Program-made: the position numbers and the translations under genes | Notes under the pieces: generated by a model | The model's input: the letters and a program-made list of their open reading frames with translations, nothing else | What the model was told of the DNA's origin: nothing | Database searches by the model: none | Shown: piece after piece, positions 1 through 7,391 of the stretch | Layout: each line of letters starts with the position of its first letter | Numbering within the stretch: position 1 is the stretch's first letter | Assembly (NCBI GenBank): GCA_016214985.1 | Contig: JACRMM010000058.1 | Location: 62,001-126,000 of the forward strand | DNA from: Deltaproteobacteria bacterium | GTDB lineage: Bacteria > Desulfobacterota > Deferrisomatia > Deferrisomatales > JACRMM01 | Direction: 5' to 3' | Length of the DNA stretch: 64,000 nt

Positions 1-1
1 G

Positions 2-274
2 AAGGTCACCTTTCTCGAGCTCGGCAGTGTCGGCTGCAAGCCCTGCGAGGCAATGAAGCCGGTCATGGCCGCGGTGCGAGAGAGGTACGGCAAGCAGGTG
101 GCGGTCACCTTCCACGACGTGAAGGTCAACCGCTCCATCGCCAGAGACTGGGGGATTCGCCTGATCCCGACCCAGATCTTCCTCGACCCGGAAGGCAACG
201 AGGTCTTCCGCCACGAGGGTTTTTTCGCCCTGGGAGACGTGGAAGCCATCCTGCAGAAGCTCGGCGTGCGCTAG
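2..274 (+). CDS. Thioredoxin-family protein, C-terminal part
   Basis: The reading frame is open from base 2 and lacks its start, so this is the 3' part of a gene beginning before the window. It encodes about 90 residues of a thioredoxin fold. A CKPC redox motif sits near the visible start, and RLIPTQIFLDPEGNE carries the family's cis-proline and the following strand. The ending RHEGFFALGDVEAILQKLG fits the last thioredoxin helix. Other thioredoxin-fold and CcdA-like genes follow at once, so it probably belongs to a thiol-disulfide relay. Whether it is exported cannot be seen, because the N-terminus is missing. Confidence 0.85.
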   Translation, partial: KVTFLELGSVGCKPCEAMKPVMAAVRERYGKQVAVTFHDVKVNRSIARDWGIRLIPTQIFLDPEGNEVFRHEGFFALGDVEAILQKLGVR

Positions 275-278
275 CCCG

Positions 279-368
279 ATGCGCTCGGGCCTGCTTTTCG
301 TCGGGGTGCCTACGGACCTGGAACACGCTCTGCGACTCGACGCATGGGCCGAGCCGGAAAGGAAGTGA
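279..368 (+). CDS. Possible 29-residue ORF, unknown
   Basis: A short ORF begins four bases after the thioredoxin stop and ends three bases before the next small ORF. The peptide starts MRSGLLFVGVPTDLEHALRL. There is a faint resemblance to the start of DUF3343 proteins, but it is too short to rely on. Its only support is the tight spacing, and it may not be translated. Confidence 0.2.
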   Translation: MRSGLLFVGVPTDLEHALRLDAWAEPERK

Positions 369-371
369 CCG

Positions 372-536
372 ATGCCTCACGTGGTCAGCCTGAGCGACGC
401 CGACTGGGGGGAAGTGCGGGTGATCCTGATGGACAAGGATGGAAGAGCGGCCCTTCAGTTCCTCAAAGAGAAGGTCGCGAGACCCATCGAGCAGAGCCTG
501 AGCAAGGCCCTGGACGTGAGCAAAGGGCACGTGTGA
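372..536 (+). CDS. Small 54-residue protein of unknown function
   Basis: ATG at 372 opens a 54-codon frame with the sequence GGAAAGGAAGTGACCG in front of it as a plausible ribosome site. The product is acidic at its N-terminus (SDADWGEVRVILMDKDG) and ends in a helical, charged stretch. It contains no cysteine and no membrane segment. It lies between two thioredoxin-fold genes in the same direction with short gaps, so it is probably co-transcribed with them. I do not recognise the family. Confidence 0.45.
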   Translation: MPHVVSLSDADWGEVRVILMDKDGRAALQFLKEKVARPIEQSLSKALDVSKGHV

Positions 537-552
537 CGGCGAGGAGGCTGGA

Positions 553-963
553 ATGCTCGGCGGCTGGGAAGCTCAAGAAGGCAAACGTCGAAAATCTTGG
601 CTTGGGATCGCGACCGTCACCCTCGCGCTCTGTTGGTCCGGGTGGAGCCACGCCGCCGATCTGCTGGGCGAGCAGGCCCGCCAGGCGAAGAAGCCGTTCG
701 TCGTGGACTTCGGCATGAACCGGTGCGGCCAGTGCATCGAGCAGGGCAAGGTTATGGACCGGCTCAAGATCACCCTGGGCGATCGGCTCCTCACGCGGTT
801 CGTCCACATCGGCAAGGAGGAGGTTCTCGCCGAGGCCTACAAGGTCCTCCTCATCCCGACGATCGTGATCTTCGACGCCCAGGGCCGGGAGGTCTTTCGA
901 AACGTGGGGCTGATGAGGTACGAGATTATCGAGGAAAAGCTCAAGGAACTTCAGCTCTTGTAG
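553..963 (+). CDS. Exported thioredoxin-fold protein
   Basis: The 136-residue product has a basic N-terminus, a hydrophobic stretch at about residues 15-33 ending near SHAAD (signal peptide or anchor), and then a thioredoxin-like domain with a CGQC active site in GMNRCGQCIEQGK. The cis-proline loop VLLIPTIVIFDAQG follows. AGGAGG at 542-547 sits five bases before ATG 553 and supports this start. It is probably a periplasmic disulfide reductase or carrier fed by the CcdA-like protein encoded next. The stop codon TAG at 961 is also the first three bases of a palindromic repeat. Confidence 0.85.
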   Translation: MLGGWEAQEGKRRKSWLGIATVTLALCWSGWSHAADLLGEQARQAKKPFVVDFGMNRCGQCIEQGKVMDRLKITLGDRLLTRFVHIGKEEVLAEAYKVLLIPTIVIFDAQGREVFRNVGLMRYEIIEEKLKELQLL

Positions 964-1023
964 GGCGGGGCTTGCCCCGCCGTCTTGGCTTCGATGTGGT
1001 GTCGGGGCAAGCCCCGACCTACG
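961..1023 (+). repeat. GGGGCTTGCCCC-type inverted-repeat pair, copy 1
   Basis: Two palindromes in opposite orientation are separated by about 20 bases. The first is GGCGGGGCTTGCCCCGCC, the second TCGGGGCAAGCCCCGA, with TAGG and CCTA at the outer ends. Similar elements occur at 44117-44181 and 55212-55265. In this copy the leading TAG is the stop codon of the upstream thioredoxin gene. Confidence 0.8.
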
Positions 1024-1047
1024 ACACGAACACACGGAACCGGGAAT

Positions 1048-1746
1048 ATGATTCAAGGCCTTCTCGACAACGCCGAGACTCTTGTCACCACGAACCCCTG
1101 GCTCGCCTTCGTAGCGGTGTTCGTCGGGGGGGCGCTGACGGCCTCGAACCCCTGCGTGCTCGCCATGATCCCCCTCGTGATCGGGTTCGTCGGAGGCTAC
1201 GACGGCATCTCGGGGTGGAGGAAGTCCTTCAGATTCTCTTTGATCTTCGTCTTCGGCCTCGCCGTCAGCTTCACGATCATGGGCGTGATTGCGATCACGC
1301 TGGGCCGGCTCTTCGGCGACGTGGGGAGCTTCTGGCCCTGGATCATCGCCGTGGTCTGTCTCGCCATGGCGGCGCACCTCTGGGATCTGTGGACGTTCTC
1401 CATGCCCGAGCGTCTCACGCGCTATCGGCCCAGGCACGCCGGTGCCCTTGGGGCTGTCACTCTCGGGATGCTCTTCGGGCTCGTCTCGGCCCCCTGTGCT
1501 GCGCCGATCCTGGTGGTCGTCCTCACCTACATCGCCTCCAAGGGGAACCTGCCCTACGGACTCGCCCTTCTTTGGACCTACGCCGTGGGCCACTGTGTGC
1601 TCATCGTCGTGGCGGGCACCTCCATGGGTGTGGCCAAGCACCTCATCGCGTCGAAGGGCCTCGGCCGCGCGAACCTCGTCTTCAAGCGCGCGGCGGGCGT
1701 TCTGATCGCCCTGGTGGGCGTCTACATCCTTTACACCAGCACTTGA
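1048..1746 (+). CDS. CcdA/DsbD-like cytochrome c biogenesis membrane protein
   Basis: This 232-residue protein has six predicted hydrophobic segments and the two family half-motifs. SNPCVLAMIPLVIGF carries the first cysteine-proline motif and SAPCAAPILVVVLTY the second. CcdA proteins move reducing equivalents from cytoplasmic thioredoxin across the membrane to exported thiol proteins. The thioredoxins directly upstream are the obvious partners. I chose ATG 1048 because the first hydrophobic segment starts soon after it; the upstream in-frame codons run through the repeat element. Confidence 0.85.
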   Translation: MIQGLLDNAETLVTTNPWLAFVAVFVGGALTASNPCVLAMIPLVIGFVGGYDGISGWRKSFRFSLIFVFGLAVSFTIMGVIAITLGRLFGDVGSFWPWIIAVVCLAMAAHLWDLWTFSMPERLTRYRPRHAGALGAVTLGMLFGLVSAPCAAPILVVVLTYIASKGNLPYGLALLWTYAVGHCVLIVVAGTSMGVAKHLIASKGLGRANLVFKRAAGVLIALVGVYILYTST

Positions 1747-1786
1747 ACCAGCCGCCTTGCGCGGCACTTCGTAGAAGGAGGATCCC

Positions 1787-2389
1787 ATGTTGGATCCCGA
1801 GCTGTTGGCCTTCGGGCAGAAGTTCCACGGACACAAATGCCCAGCCATGCCCATGGGGCTTCGCACTGGCCTCGCGGCCATGAAGGCCCTGGGGGTTGAT
1901 CACGCCCCAGACGGCCAGCTCATGGCTCTGATCGAGATCGACGAGGACCACTGTGCCACCTGCTGGGCGGACGGCGTCCAGGTGGCCACAGGCTGCACGC
2001 TCGGCAAGGGCAATATCCGCAAGCTCAATTACGGCAAGTGGGGCCTCACACTCATCGACAAGAAGACCCAGCGCGCTGTTCGCGTGGTTCCCAAGGCCGA
2101 GGCCATGATGAAGAACAAACAGTCCAAGTTCATGGAGCTTCGCAGCTCGGGCATGCCGGCTTCCCAGGTGCCGGCCGAGATCTCCGACCCGCTCGTCCAG
2201 ATGGTCTCCAACGCCCCGGACGAGATGCTCCTGAGCATCGGCCCAGTCGAGCCCCACGCCTGGGTGGACGCTTTCCACACCTTCGACTCGGTCCTCTGCG
2301 GCGCGTGCGGTGAGATGGTCGTGGAGCGAAACGCCCGGCTCAAGGCCGGGAAGACCGTCTGCAAGCCCTGCTCGGGCTACGAGAAGTAG
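1787..2389 (+). CDS. FmdE-family protein with C-terminal zinc ribbon
   Basis: A 200-residue protein with an FmdE domain at about residues 5-130. FHGHKCPAMPMGLRTG at the start and DEDHCATCWADGVQVATG are the family's cysteine/histidine motifs. A small zinc ribbon made by CGACGEMV and VCKPC lies at residues 170-197. FmdE was named for formylmethanofuran dehydrogenase, but stand-alone copies occur in many anaerobes without that enzyme and are of unknown function. AGAAGGAGG precedes ATG 1787. It sits 41 bases after the CcdA-like gene, and chrA follows 13 bases after its stop. Confidence 0.85.
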   Translation: MLDPELLAFGQKFHGHKCPAMPMGLRTGLAAMKALGVDHAPDGQLMALIEIDEDHCATCWADGVQVATGCTLGKGNIRKLNYGKWGLTLIDKKTQRAVRVVPKAEAMMKNKQSKFMELRSSGMPASQVPAEISDPLVQMVSNAPDEMLLSIGPVEPHAWVDAFHTFDSVLCGACGEMVVERNARLKAGKTVCKPCSGYEK

Positions 2390-2401
2390 AGCCGGCCGAC
2401 G

Positions 2402-3601
2402 ATGTCCACGAGTGCGGTTCCCTTGACCGCAGCGGGCCCGAATGCGGAGACGACTCTTCCGCGGCTCGTGCTCGAGCTCCTGAAGCTTGGCGCTATGGGC
2501 TTCGGCGGGGGAATGGCCGTCATCGCCCTCATGGAGCGGGATCTCGTCCAGGAGCGCAAGCTCCTCGGTACGGAGGAGTTCCTGCACGGCGTGGGGCTGG
2601 GGCAGTTGCTTGGCCCCTTTGCGGTGAACACCTCGTTCTTCGTCGGACACCGTCTCTTCGGGCCGACCGGCGGAGTGCTCTGCGCGGCGGCGTTCCTGGC
2701 TCCGTCGGTCCTGCTGGTCATCGGACTCTCGTGGCTGTACTCTGCCTTTCACAGCATTCCGGCTCTCCAGAGTGCGATTGCCGGCGTAGGTCCCGTGGTG
2801 ATCGCCCTGATCCTCTCGGCGGCCTGGTCCATGGGAAAGAAGGCGCTTCGATCCGGCCCGGCCGTGGCGCTCGCCGCGGCCGCCTTTGGCGCGAGCTTCC
2901 TCAGGATCAGCCCGGTCTACGTTCTGACCGCGGCGGGAGTTCTCGGGCTCGTCTTGGGTACCGGACGATGGGGCGGCAGGGGGACGCCGGAGAAGGCTAT
3001 CGCCGGGGGGTCGCCCGGGCCGAAGGCCGGCGCTCCCAGTGCGGCTGCGGTCGTCCCCATGGCCGTGCCGGCAGTGGTCTCCACGCCCCTGGGCGCCGTA
3101 GCCCTCACCTTTCTCAAGCTGGGCCTCGTCTTCTTCGGCGGAGGCTTCGTTCTGATCCCCCTCCTCCACCAGCGTCTGGTGGTCGATCTCCACTGGCTGA
3201 CCTCGCAGCAGTTCCTGGACGGCGTGGCCATCAGCAACCTCACGCCCGGCCCGATCGCGGTCCTGGCGACCTTTGTGGGGTACCACGTGCAGGGCGTGGT
3301 CGGCGCCCTGGTGGCCACTGGAGCGCTCTTCCTACCAGCCACGGTGCTGATGATGATCCTGTGCAAGGGGTACGGCCGGTTCAAGGAGGCGCGGCGCGCC
3401 AAGGACTTCCTGTCGGGGGTCACTCCGGCGGTGGCGGGCCTGGTGGCTGGGGCGGCCTTCGCGTTGGGGCCCGGAGCTCTCCGGGGTCCGGCCGCTTGGT
3501 GTCTCTTGGCGGTTTCGCTGCTTCTCCTGATCCGGAAGAACTGGCATCCGGCCTTCGTGCTCGGCGTCGGCGCGCTTCTCGGGGCCGGGGGGTGGGTATG
3601 A
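2402..3601 (+). CDS. chrA: Chromate transporter ChrA
   Basis: A 399-residue membrane protein made of two homologous CHR domains, the long form of the family. Domain 1 starts at about residue 20 (LKLGAMGFGGGMAVIALM) and domain 2 at about residue 230 (LKLGLVFFGGGFVLIPLL); each carries the FGGG signature. A glycine/proline-rich linker lies near residues 190-220. Family members export chromate, probably by anion exchange. The gene follows fmdE by 13 bases and is probably in the same transcript. No chromate reductase or ChrB-type regulator is next to it, so the natural substrate could be another oxyanion. Confidence 0.9.
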   Translation: MSTSAVPLTAAGPNAETTLPRLVLELLKLGAMGFGGGMAVIALMERDLVQERKLLGTEEFLHGVGLGQLLGPFAVNTSFFVGHRLFGPTGGVLCAAAFLAPSVLLVIGLSWLYSAFHSIPALQSAIAGVGPVVIALILSAAWSMGKKALRSGPAVALAAAAFGASFLRISPVYVLTAAGVLGLVLGTGRWGGRGTPEKAIAGGSPGPKAGAPSAAAVVPMAVPAVVSTPLGAVALTFLKLGLVFFGGGFVLIPLLHQRLVVDLHWLTSQQFLDGVAISNLTPGPIAVLATFVGYHVQGVVGALVATGALFLPATVLMMILCKGYGRFKEARRAKDFLSGVTPAVAGLVAGAAFALGPGALRGPAAWCLLAVSLLLLIRKNWHPAFVLGVGALLGAGGWV

Positions 3602-3691
3602 AGGCGAGGCGGTGATCCGGGCGCGAAAGCCGGCATCGACGAGCGCCCAAGAAGATCTCCGAATGAGATCTCAACCACCGGAGGCGAACCC

Positions 3692-3922
3692 ATGAAGATC
3701 GAGATTCTCGGAACCGGCTGCACCAAATGCAACAAGCTCTACGAGGCGACGAAGGAGGCGGTGCAGAAGGTCGGCGTGGACGCGGACGTCTCCAAGGTCG
3801 AGGACCTCGCCCAGATCATGAAGTACGGCGTCCTGATGACGCCGGCCCTGGTGGTCGACGGCGAGGTGAAGGTCTCCGGGAAGGTTCCCTCGCCCCAGGA
3901 GATCGCTGCAATGCTTTGCTGA
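3692..3922 (+). CDS. Small CxxC thioredoxin-like protein (redox-active disulfide protein 2 type)
   Basis: A 76-residue protein consisting only of a thioredoxin/glutaredoxin-like fold. GTGCTKCNKL near the N-terminus is the CxxC redox motif, and LMTPALVVDGEV supplies the cis-proline and the hairpin after it. The family is common in anaerobes beside permeases and metalloid-resistance genes. It has no signal peptide, so it should be cytoplasmic. CCGGAGGCG before ATG 3692 is a fair ribosome site. It may reduce the cysteine-rich partners encoded around it. Confidence 0.88.
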   Translation: MKIEILGTGCTKCNKLYEATKEAVQKVGVDADVSKVEDLAQIMKYGVLMTPALVVDGEVKVSGKVPSPQEIAAMLC

Positions 3923-3966
3923 GGAACTCGCGCCGCGGCGCATTGGGTGACGCATAGGAGCCGCCC

Positions 3967-4620
3967 ATGCTTGAAGAGCTCTTCCGATCTCAGCGTGAAA
4001 CGGTCTACGACCAAGTGCTCCGGATCGTTCGCGATCCGACCGAAGCGGCAGACCTTACGCAGGAGGTCTTTGTGAAGGCCCACCGACGGGCGGACACACT
4101 CCGGGATCCAGACGCGGCCCTGGGCTGGCTCCTTCGGATCGCGGAGCGGGTGTGCCTCGACTGGCTGCGCCAGCGGAAGGGCGGTGCCGCGCGCGAGGTG
4201 GAGGCGGACGGGAGCGAGCTCGCCGACGACCGGGCGCCCTCCGGCCTGGAAACCATCCAGCGGCAGGAGATGAGCTCCTGCACGCAGCACTACCTGGAGA
4301 GGCTGAGCCCCTCCTACCGAGAGGTTCTCGCCCTCCACGACGTCGAAGGCAGAACGGCCTCCGAAGTGGCCGCCCTGCTCGGGATCACACTGGGAGCCGT
4401 CAAAATCCGGCTCCATCGCGCCCGGCAGCGGCTTCGCAGGGAGTTGCAGTGTGCGTGCACCTTCTCGCGTGACGAGCGCGGCGTCTTCGTGTGCGAGCCG
4501 AAGCCGGCGAACCGCCCGAATAGTATCCTTTCCGAGTCGCCTCTCGTCCTTGGGGAAAGTGGTGAGACCGACCACGGTGCCTCGCCCCAACCCCAACGCG
4601 AGAGGAGAGCCCCATGCTGA
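3967..4620 (+). CDS. ECF-type RNA polymerase sigma factor with cysteine-rich tail
   Basis: A 217-residue protein with sigma region 2 at about residues 5-70 (LTQEVFVKAHRRADTL) and region 4 at about 110-160 (LSPSYREVLALHDVEG, then a helix-turn-helix ending KIRLHRARQRLR). A 55-residue extension follows and begins CACTFSRDERGVFVCEPKP. Its three cysteines could sense redox state or metal. No anti-sigma gene lies beside it. Its last seven bases overlap the start of the AhpD-like gene, a pairing often seen between ECF factors and carboxymuconolactone decarboxylase-fold proteins. Confidence 0.88.
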   Translation: MLEELFRSQRETVYDQVLRIVRDPTEAADLTQEVFVKAHRRADTLRDPDAALGWLLRIAERVCLDWLRQRKGGAAREVEADGSELADDRAPSGLETIQRQEMSSCTQHYLERLSPSYREVLALHDVEGRTASEVAALLGITLGAVKIRLHRARQRLRRELQCACTFSRDERGVFVCEPKPANRPNSILSESPLVLGESGETDHGASPQPQRERRAPC

Positions 4621-5120
4621 CCCAGAAGGAGAAGGAACTCATCGCCGTCGGCGCGTCCGTGGCCTCGGGCTGCGAGCCGTGCACTGCCCACCACGTGAAG
4701 GCAGCCCGCGAAGCAGGAGCGTCGGACGAGGAGCTTCGTGGCGCAGTGGACGCGGCGCTGGAGGTGCGAGGCCGGGCTACCGGCCGGATGGCGGGGGTGG
4801 CGGCGCGCGAGCTCGGCCGGGCCGCGCCCATGCCAGGGTGCTCGGGTCTGGAGGGCCTGGGTCGCGTCGAGGCCCTGGTCTGTGCCGCCGCGGCGCTGGC
4901 CGCCAACTGCGGAGCCGGAGTCCCCGGCTTCCTGGCGGCCGCCGCGCGATCCGGCGCCACCGAGCGCCAGGCCCAGGTCGCCCTCGGCATCGCCCGACAG
5001 ATCAACAAGGTCGCGGCGGAGAAGGCGGAGGCCGAGGCCTCCGGGGGGGATCAAGAGCGGAACCCGTCCCAGGCGTGCGGCTGTGCAGGCGTGACGGCGC
5101 CGTCCGCCTGCTGCTCCTGA
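4614..5120 (+). CDS. AhpD-like (carboxymuconolactone decarboxylase-fold) thiol protein
   Basis: A 168-residue protein with two CMD-like repeats. The first carries the AhpD-type active site SGCEPCTAHH (C20, C23, H26/H27). The second half (CAAAALAANCGAGVPGF) retains single cysteines. The C-terminus has a cluster CGCAGVTAPSACCS, which could bind metal. In Mycobacterium, AhpD links a lipoylated protein to a peroxidase; here a lipoyl carrier, OsmC and dihydrolipoyl dehydrogenase are encoded just downstream. The start lies within the sigma-factor stop (ATGCTGA overlap), so expression is probably coupled. Confidence 0.8.
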   Translation: MLTQKEKELIAVGASVASGCEPCTAHHVKAAREAGASDEELRGAVDAALEVRGRATGRMAGVAARELGRAAPMPGCSGLEGLGRVEALVCAAAALAANCGAGVPGFLAAAARSGATERQAQVALGIARQINKVAAEKAEAEASGGDQERNPSQACGCAGVTAPSACCS

Positions 5121-5199
5121 GGAACGCATCCTCGGGGGCTCCGGCAGGACCCCCGAGGATCCCCGGCGGCAACTTGGCGTTGGCCAAGGACAGAAGGCA

Positions 5200-5523
5200 A
5201 TGGATGCGACCGTGACGATCTATCTGGACCACGATGCCACGACGCCCCCCGACCCGGCGGTGGTCGGGGCGGTGGCTTGGGCGATGGCAGAGGTGCCCGG
5301 GAATCCGTCCACCCTTTCCGAGGCCGGGCGACGGGCGAAGGAACTCTTGGACGCGTCCCGCGCCCGGGTCGCACGACTCGGTGGACCGCAAGACCCGGTC
5401 GAGGCGGTCTTCACCTCGGGAGTTACCGAGGGGGACAACGTGGCCCTCTCCGGCGCCTGCCGCGCACTCGCGAAGAAGGGCGAGGGTGCCGGGTTCAAGA
5501 TCCCGCCGGAGTTTCTGGCATAG
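5200..5523 (+). pseudogene. Truncated cysteine desulfurase (NifS/IscS-type), N-terminal fragment
   Basis: The 107-residue product matches only the first quarter of a class V aminotransferase of the cysteine desulfurase family. IYLDHDATTPPDPAVV, GNPSTLSEAGRRAKELLD and FTSGVTEGDNVAL are the N-terminal landmarks of NifS. The pyridoxal lysine and the catalytic cysteine loop, normally 200-330 residues in, are absent. The frame stops at 5521, and no continuation is visible in the other frames up to 5660. It is therefore a remnant. Its position before lipoyl genes that need sulfur may be meaningful or accidental. Confidence 0.75.
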
Positions 5524-5660
5524 GCAGGCGTTTTGTGGGCCGAAAAGCGTTCGTCGGGAGCATCCAGGTCTTGAAGATCGTGGAGGCGGTGGGAGCTCCG
5601 CGCGGCGCATGACCTGGAGGAGACCCGCCCCGTTCCCAACCCGTTTCGGAGGAGTCGGTC

Positions 5661-6107
5661 ATGGAAGGATTTCTGGAGTTTAGCCACGACAAGTTCCTCT
5701 TTCGCGTGAAGGAAGGCTACCGGTACAGCGGCGACGACTTCTGGGCGGACGTCCAGGGCGACGTCGCCGTCGTTGGGATCGCCGACTTCCTCCAGAAAGC
5801 CCGGGGCGACGTGGCCTTCCTGGAGATGGCGGAGCCCGGTGTCACGGTGACTGCGGGCCAGGAGGCCGGGACGGTCGAGACGATCAAGGCGACGTTCGGG
5901 ATCCTCTGCCCCGTGGCCGGCACGATCGTCGAGGTCAACCCGGAGCTCGAGGCGAGCCCCTTCCTCTTGAACGAGGACCCCTACGGCGCCGGCTGGATCT
6001 ACAAGGTGCGGCTCGCCGAGGGGGAACGGGGGGAGGCGCTGCTCGCGGCGGACTCCTACCTGGAAGTCATGAAGGGGAAGGTCCTCGAGGAGGCGAACAA
6101 GCGATGA
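5661..6107 (+). CDS. GcvH-like lipoyl carrier protein
   Basis: A 148-residue protein of the glycine-cleavage H fold. YRYSGDDFWADVQGDV at the start, then GQEAGTVETIKATFG, where K76 sits at the expected lipoylation site in the hairpin turn, then CPVAGTIVEVNPEL. H-protein in glycine cleavage needs P and T proteins; none is in the window. GcvH-like carriers with their own lipoylation genes are known from heterodisulfide-reductase-like sulfur oxidation (LbpA), but no hdr genes are visible here. Its stop overlaps the next start (ATGA), so it heads a tight operon with DGC, osmC, lpd, lipA and a ligase gene. Confidence 0.85.
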   Translation: MEGFLEFSHDKFLFRVKEGYRYSGDDFWADVQGDVAVVGIADFLQKARGDVAFLEMAEPGVTVTAGQEAGTVETIKATFGILCPVAGTIVEVNPELEASPFLLNEDPYGAGWIYKVRLAEGERGEALLAADSYLEVMKGKVLEEANKR

Positions 6108-6526
6108 ACACCGACGACAGGAGAGTCGTGGTGCTGCCGTGCAGCGGGATCGGGAAGGTCTTCGGGGCTCTCGCCCGTGAGACCGCGTACGAGGTCGTGG
6201 AGCATGTGCGCCCGGGCGTGACCGAGCTCACCTGCCTTCCCCTCCTGGTCGTGGAGGACGCCGAGGCGCTGGCCCTGGTGAAAGGGAACCCGGTCATTAC
6301 CATCGACGGCTGCCAGAAGGAGTGCGCCAAGAAGAGCCTGGAAGCCCAAGGGGCCCAGGCGGCCCGACATCTCCAAGCCATCGACTTCTACAAGGCCCAC
6401 AAGGAGCTCAAGCCCGAGGGGGTTGCGGAGCTCGACGACACGGGGCGAAAGCTTGCCGCACTTGCGGCCGCGGACATCGGAGCACTGGTGGACGAGTGCC
6501 TCGCGCAGGAGGGCGTCCCATGCTGA
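6104..6526 (+). CDS. DGC-domain putative zinc-binding protein, copy 1
   Basis: A 140-residue protein of the DGC family, named for its Asp-Gly-Cys motif. LPCSGIGKVFG (C13), ELTCLPLLVV (C44) and TIDGCQKECAKK (C70 and C74) are the conserved cysteine positions, a pattern suggesting metal or persulfide binding. The family is found in anaerobes and has no proven biochemical role. It overlaps the GcvH-like stop by 4 bases and the next DGC start by 7 bases. C44, C70 and C74 have clear counterparts in copies 2 and 3, so the paralogues probably share a mechanism. Confidence 0.8.
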   Translation: MNTDDRRVVVLPCSGIGKVFGALARETAYEVVEHVRPGVTELTCLPLLVVEDAEALALVKGNPVITIDGCQKECAKKSLEAQGAQAARHLQAIDFYKAHKELKPEGVAELDDTGRKLAALAAADIGALVDECLAQEGVPC

Positions 6527-6930
6527 ACATCGCCGTCACGAAGGTAGGCGTCGTTTCGTGCAGTGGCGAAGAGCTTGCCGAAGGCACGGTGTCCCGCCTG
6601 GCCTGCCGGGAGGTCCTCGATGCGCTCCGGCCCCACGAGACGGTGACCATCTGTCTGCCGCTCTTCATCGCCGGGGGCGAGGAGGAACGCCGCTTCGCCG
6701 CGACCTTCCCCACGATCACCGTGGACGGCTGCGAAAAGCGCTGCGCCCAGCGCGGGACGGAGAAGCTCTCGGGCAAGCCGGCGAAGGCCCTGGTCGTCAC
6801 CGAGATTCTGGCAGAGCGAGGGCTCGCCGTCCCAACCCGCCGCCGAAACCTGGAAGACGCGGACAGGGCGGCGGCCCACGCGGTGGCCGAGGAGATCGCG
6901 AAGGCGGTGGACGAAGTCCTGAACGCTTGA
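6520..6930 (+). CDS. DGC-domain putative zinc-binding protein, copy 2
   Basis: A 136-residue DGC protein starting at ATG 6520, seven bases before the end of copy 1 (ATGCTGA). VGVVSCSGEELAEGTVSR carries C14, VTICLPLFIAGG carries C45 and TVDGCEKRCAQRG carries C71 and C75. An extra cysteine, C29, is in SRLACREVL; copy 3 has a similar one, copy 1 does not. The C-terminus is helical. Two DGC genes in tandem suggest a hetero-oligomer or a substrate-relay pair rather than redundancy; this is an inference. Confidence 0.8.
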   Translation: MLNIAVTKVGVVSCSGEELAEGTVSRLACREVLDALRPHETVTICLPLFIAGGEEERRFAATFPTITVDGCEKRCAQRGTEKLSGKPAKALVVTEILAERGLAVPTRRRNLEDADRAAAHAVAEEIAKAVDEVLNA

Positions 6931-6943
6931 GAGGAGCGCAGCG

Positions 6944-7366
6944 ATGGCGACGTACGGAAACCGGGTCGAGTGGAAGGGCGAACACAAGGGTTTCACCGAG
7001 TGCCAGAACGGCGTGGGGCTCGACTTCTCGGCCCCTCCGGACTTGTTCGGCCTTCCCGGCGTCCTGACGCCGGAGGACGCCTTCGTGGCGGCGGCCAACA
7101 CCTGCTACCACATGATGGTCCTCTGGGCGATGGAGCGCTTCAAGATCGAGCTCATCTCCTTCGAGTGCGAAGCTGTAGCCGAGGTGGAGGAGTTCCTGGA
7201 CAAGACCTCCTGGTTCAAGACCGTGGCCCTCTACCCGAAGCTCGTGGTCTCCGGTAAGGCCGAGACCGTCGTGCGGCGGGCCCTGGATCTAGCCCTCAAG
7301 TACTCCACCATCTGCCAGTCCCTGAAGAGCGACGTCTCCGTGCACCCGGCCATCACGGTTCGGTGA
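6944..7366 (+). CDS. OsmC-family peroxidase-like protein
   Basis: A 140-residue OsmC/Ohr-type protein. The two redox cysteines are at the family positions: C54 in VAAANTCYHMMV and C124 in YSTICQSLKSDV. Ohr and OsmC reduce organic hydroperoxides and fatty-acid peroxides and are known to be recycled by dihydrolipoyl groups and dihydrolipoyl dehydrogenase. The genes for a lipoyl carrier (upstream) and for the dehydrogenase (26 bases downstream) are in the same operon, so the cluster supplies its own reductant. Other roles for the fold, such as sulfur-transfer detoxification, cannot be excluded. Confidence 0.85.
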   Translation: MATYGNRVEWKGEHKGFTECQNGVGLDFSAPPDLFGLPGVLTPEDAFVAAANTCYHMMVLWAMERFKIELISFECEAVAEVEEFLDKTSWFKTVALYPKLVVSGKAETVVRRALDLALKYSTICQSLKSDVSVHPAITVR

Positions 7367-7391
7367 ACGCCGGCGAAGCGGAGGAGCGGCC

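Noticed and set aside
5661-6107. Glycine cleavage H-protein in the ordinary sense
   Set aside because: No P or T protein is nearby and the operon carries lipoylation and OsmC genes, so a dedicated carrier is a better description.
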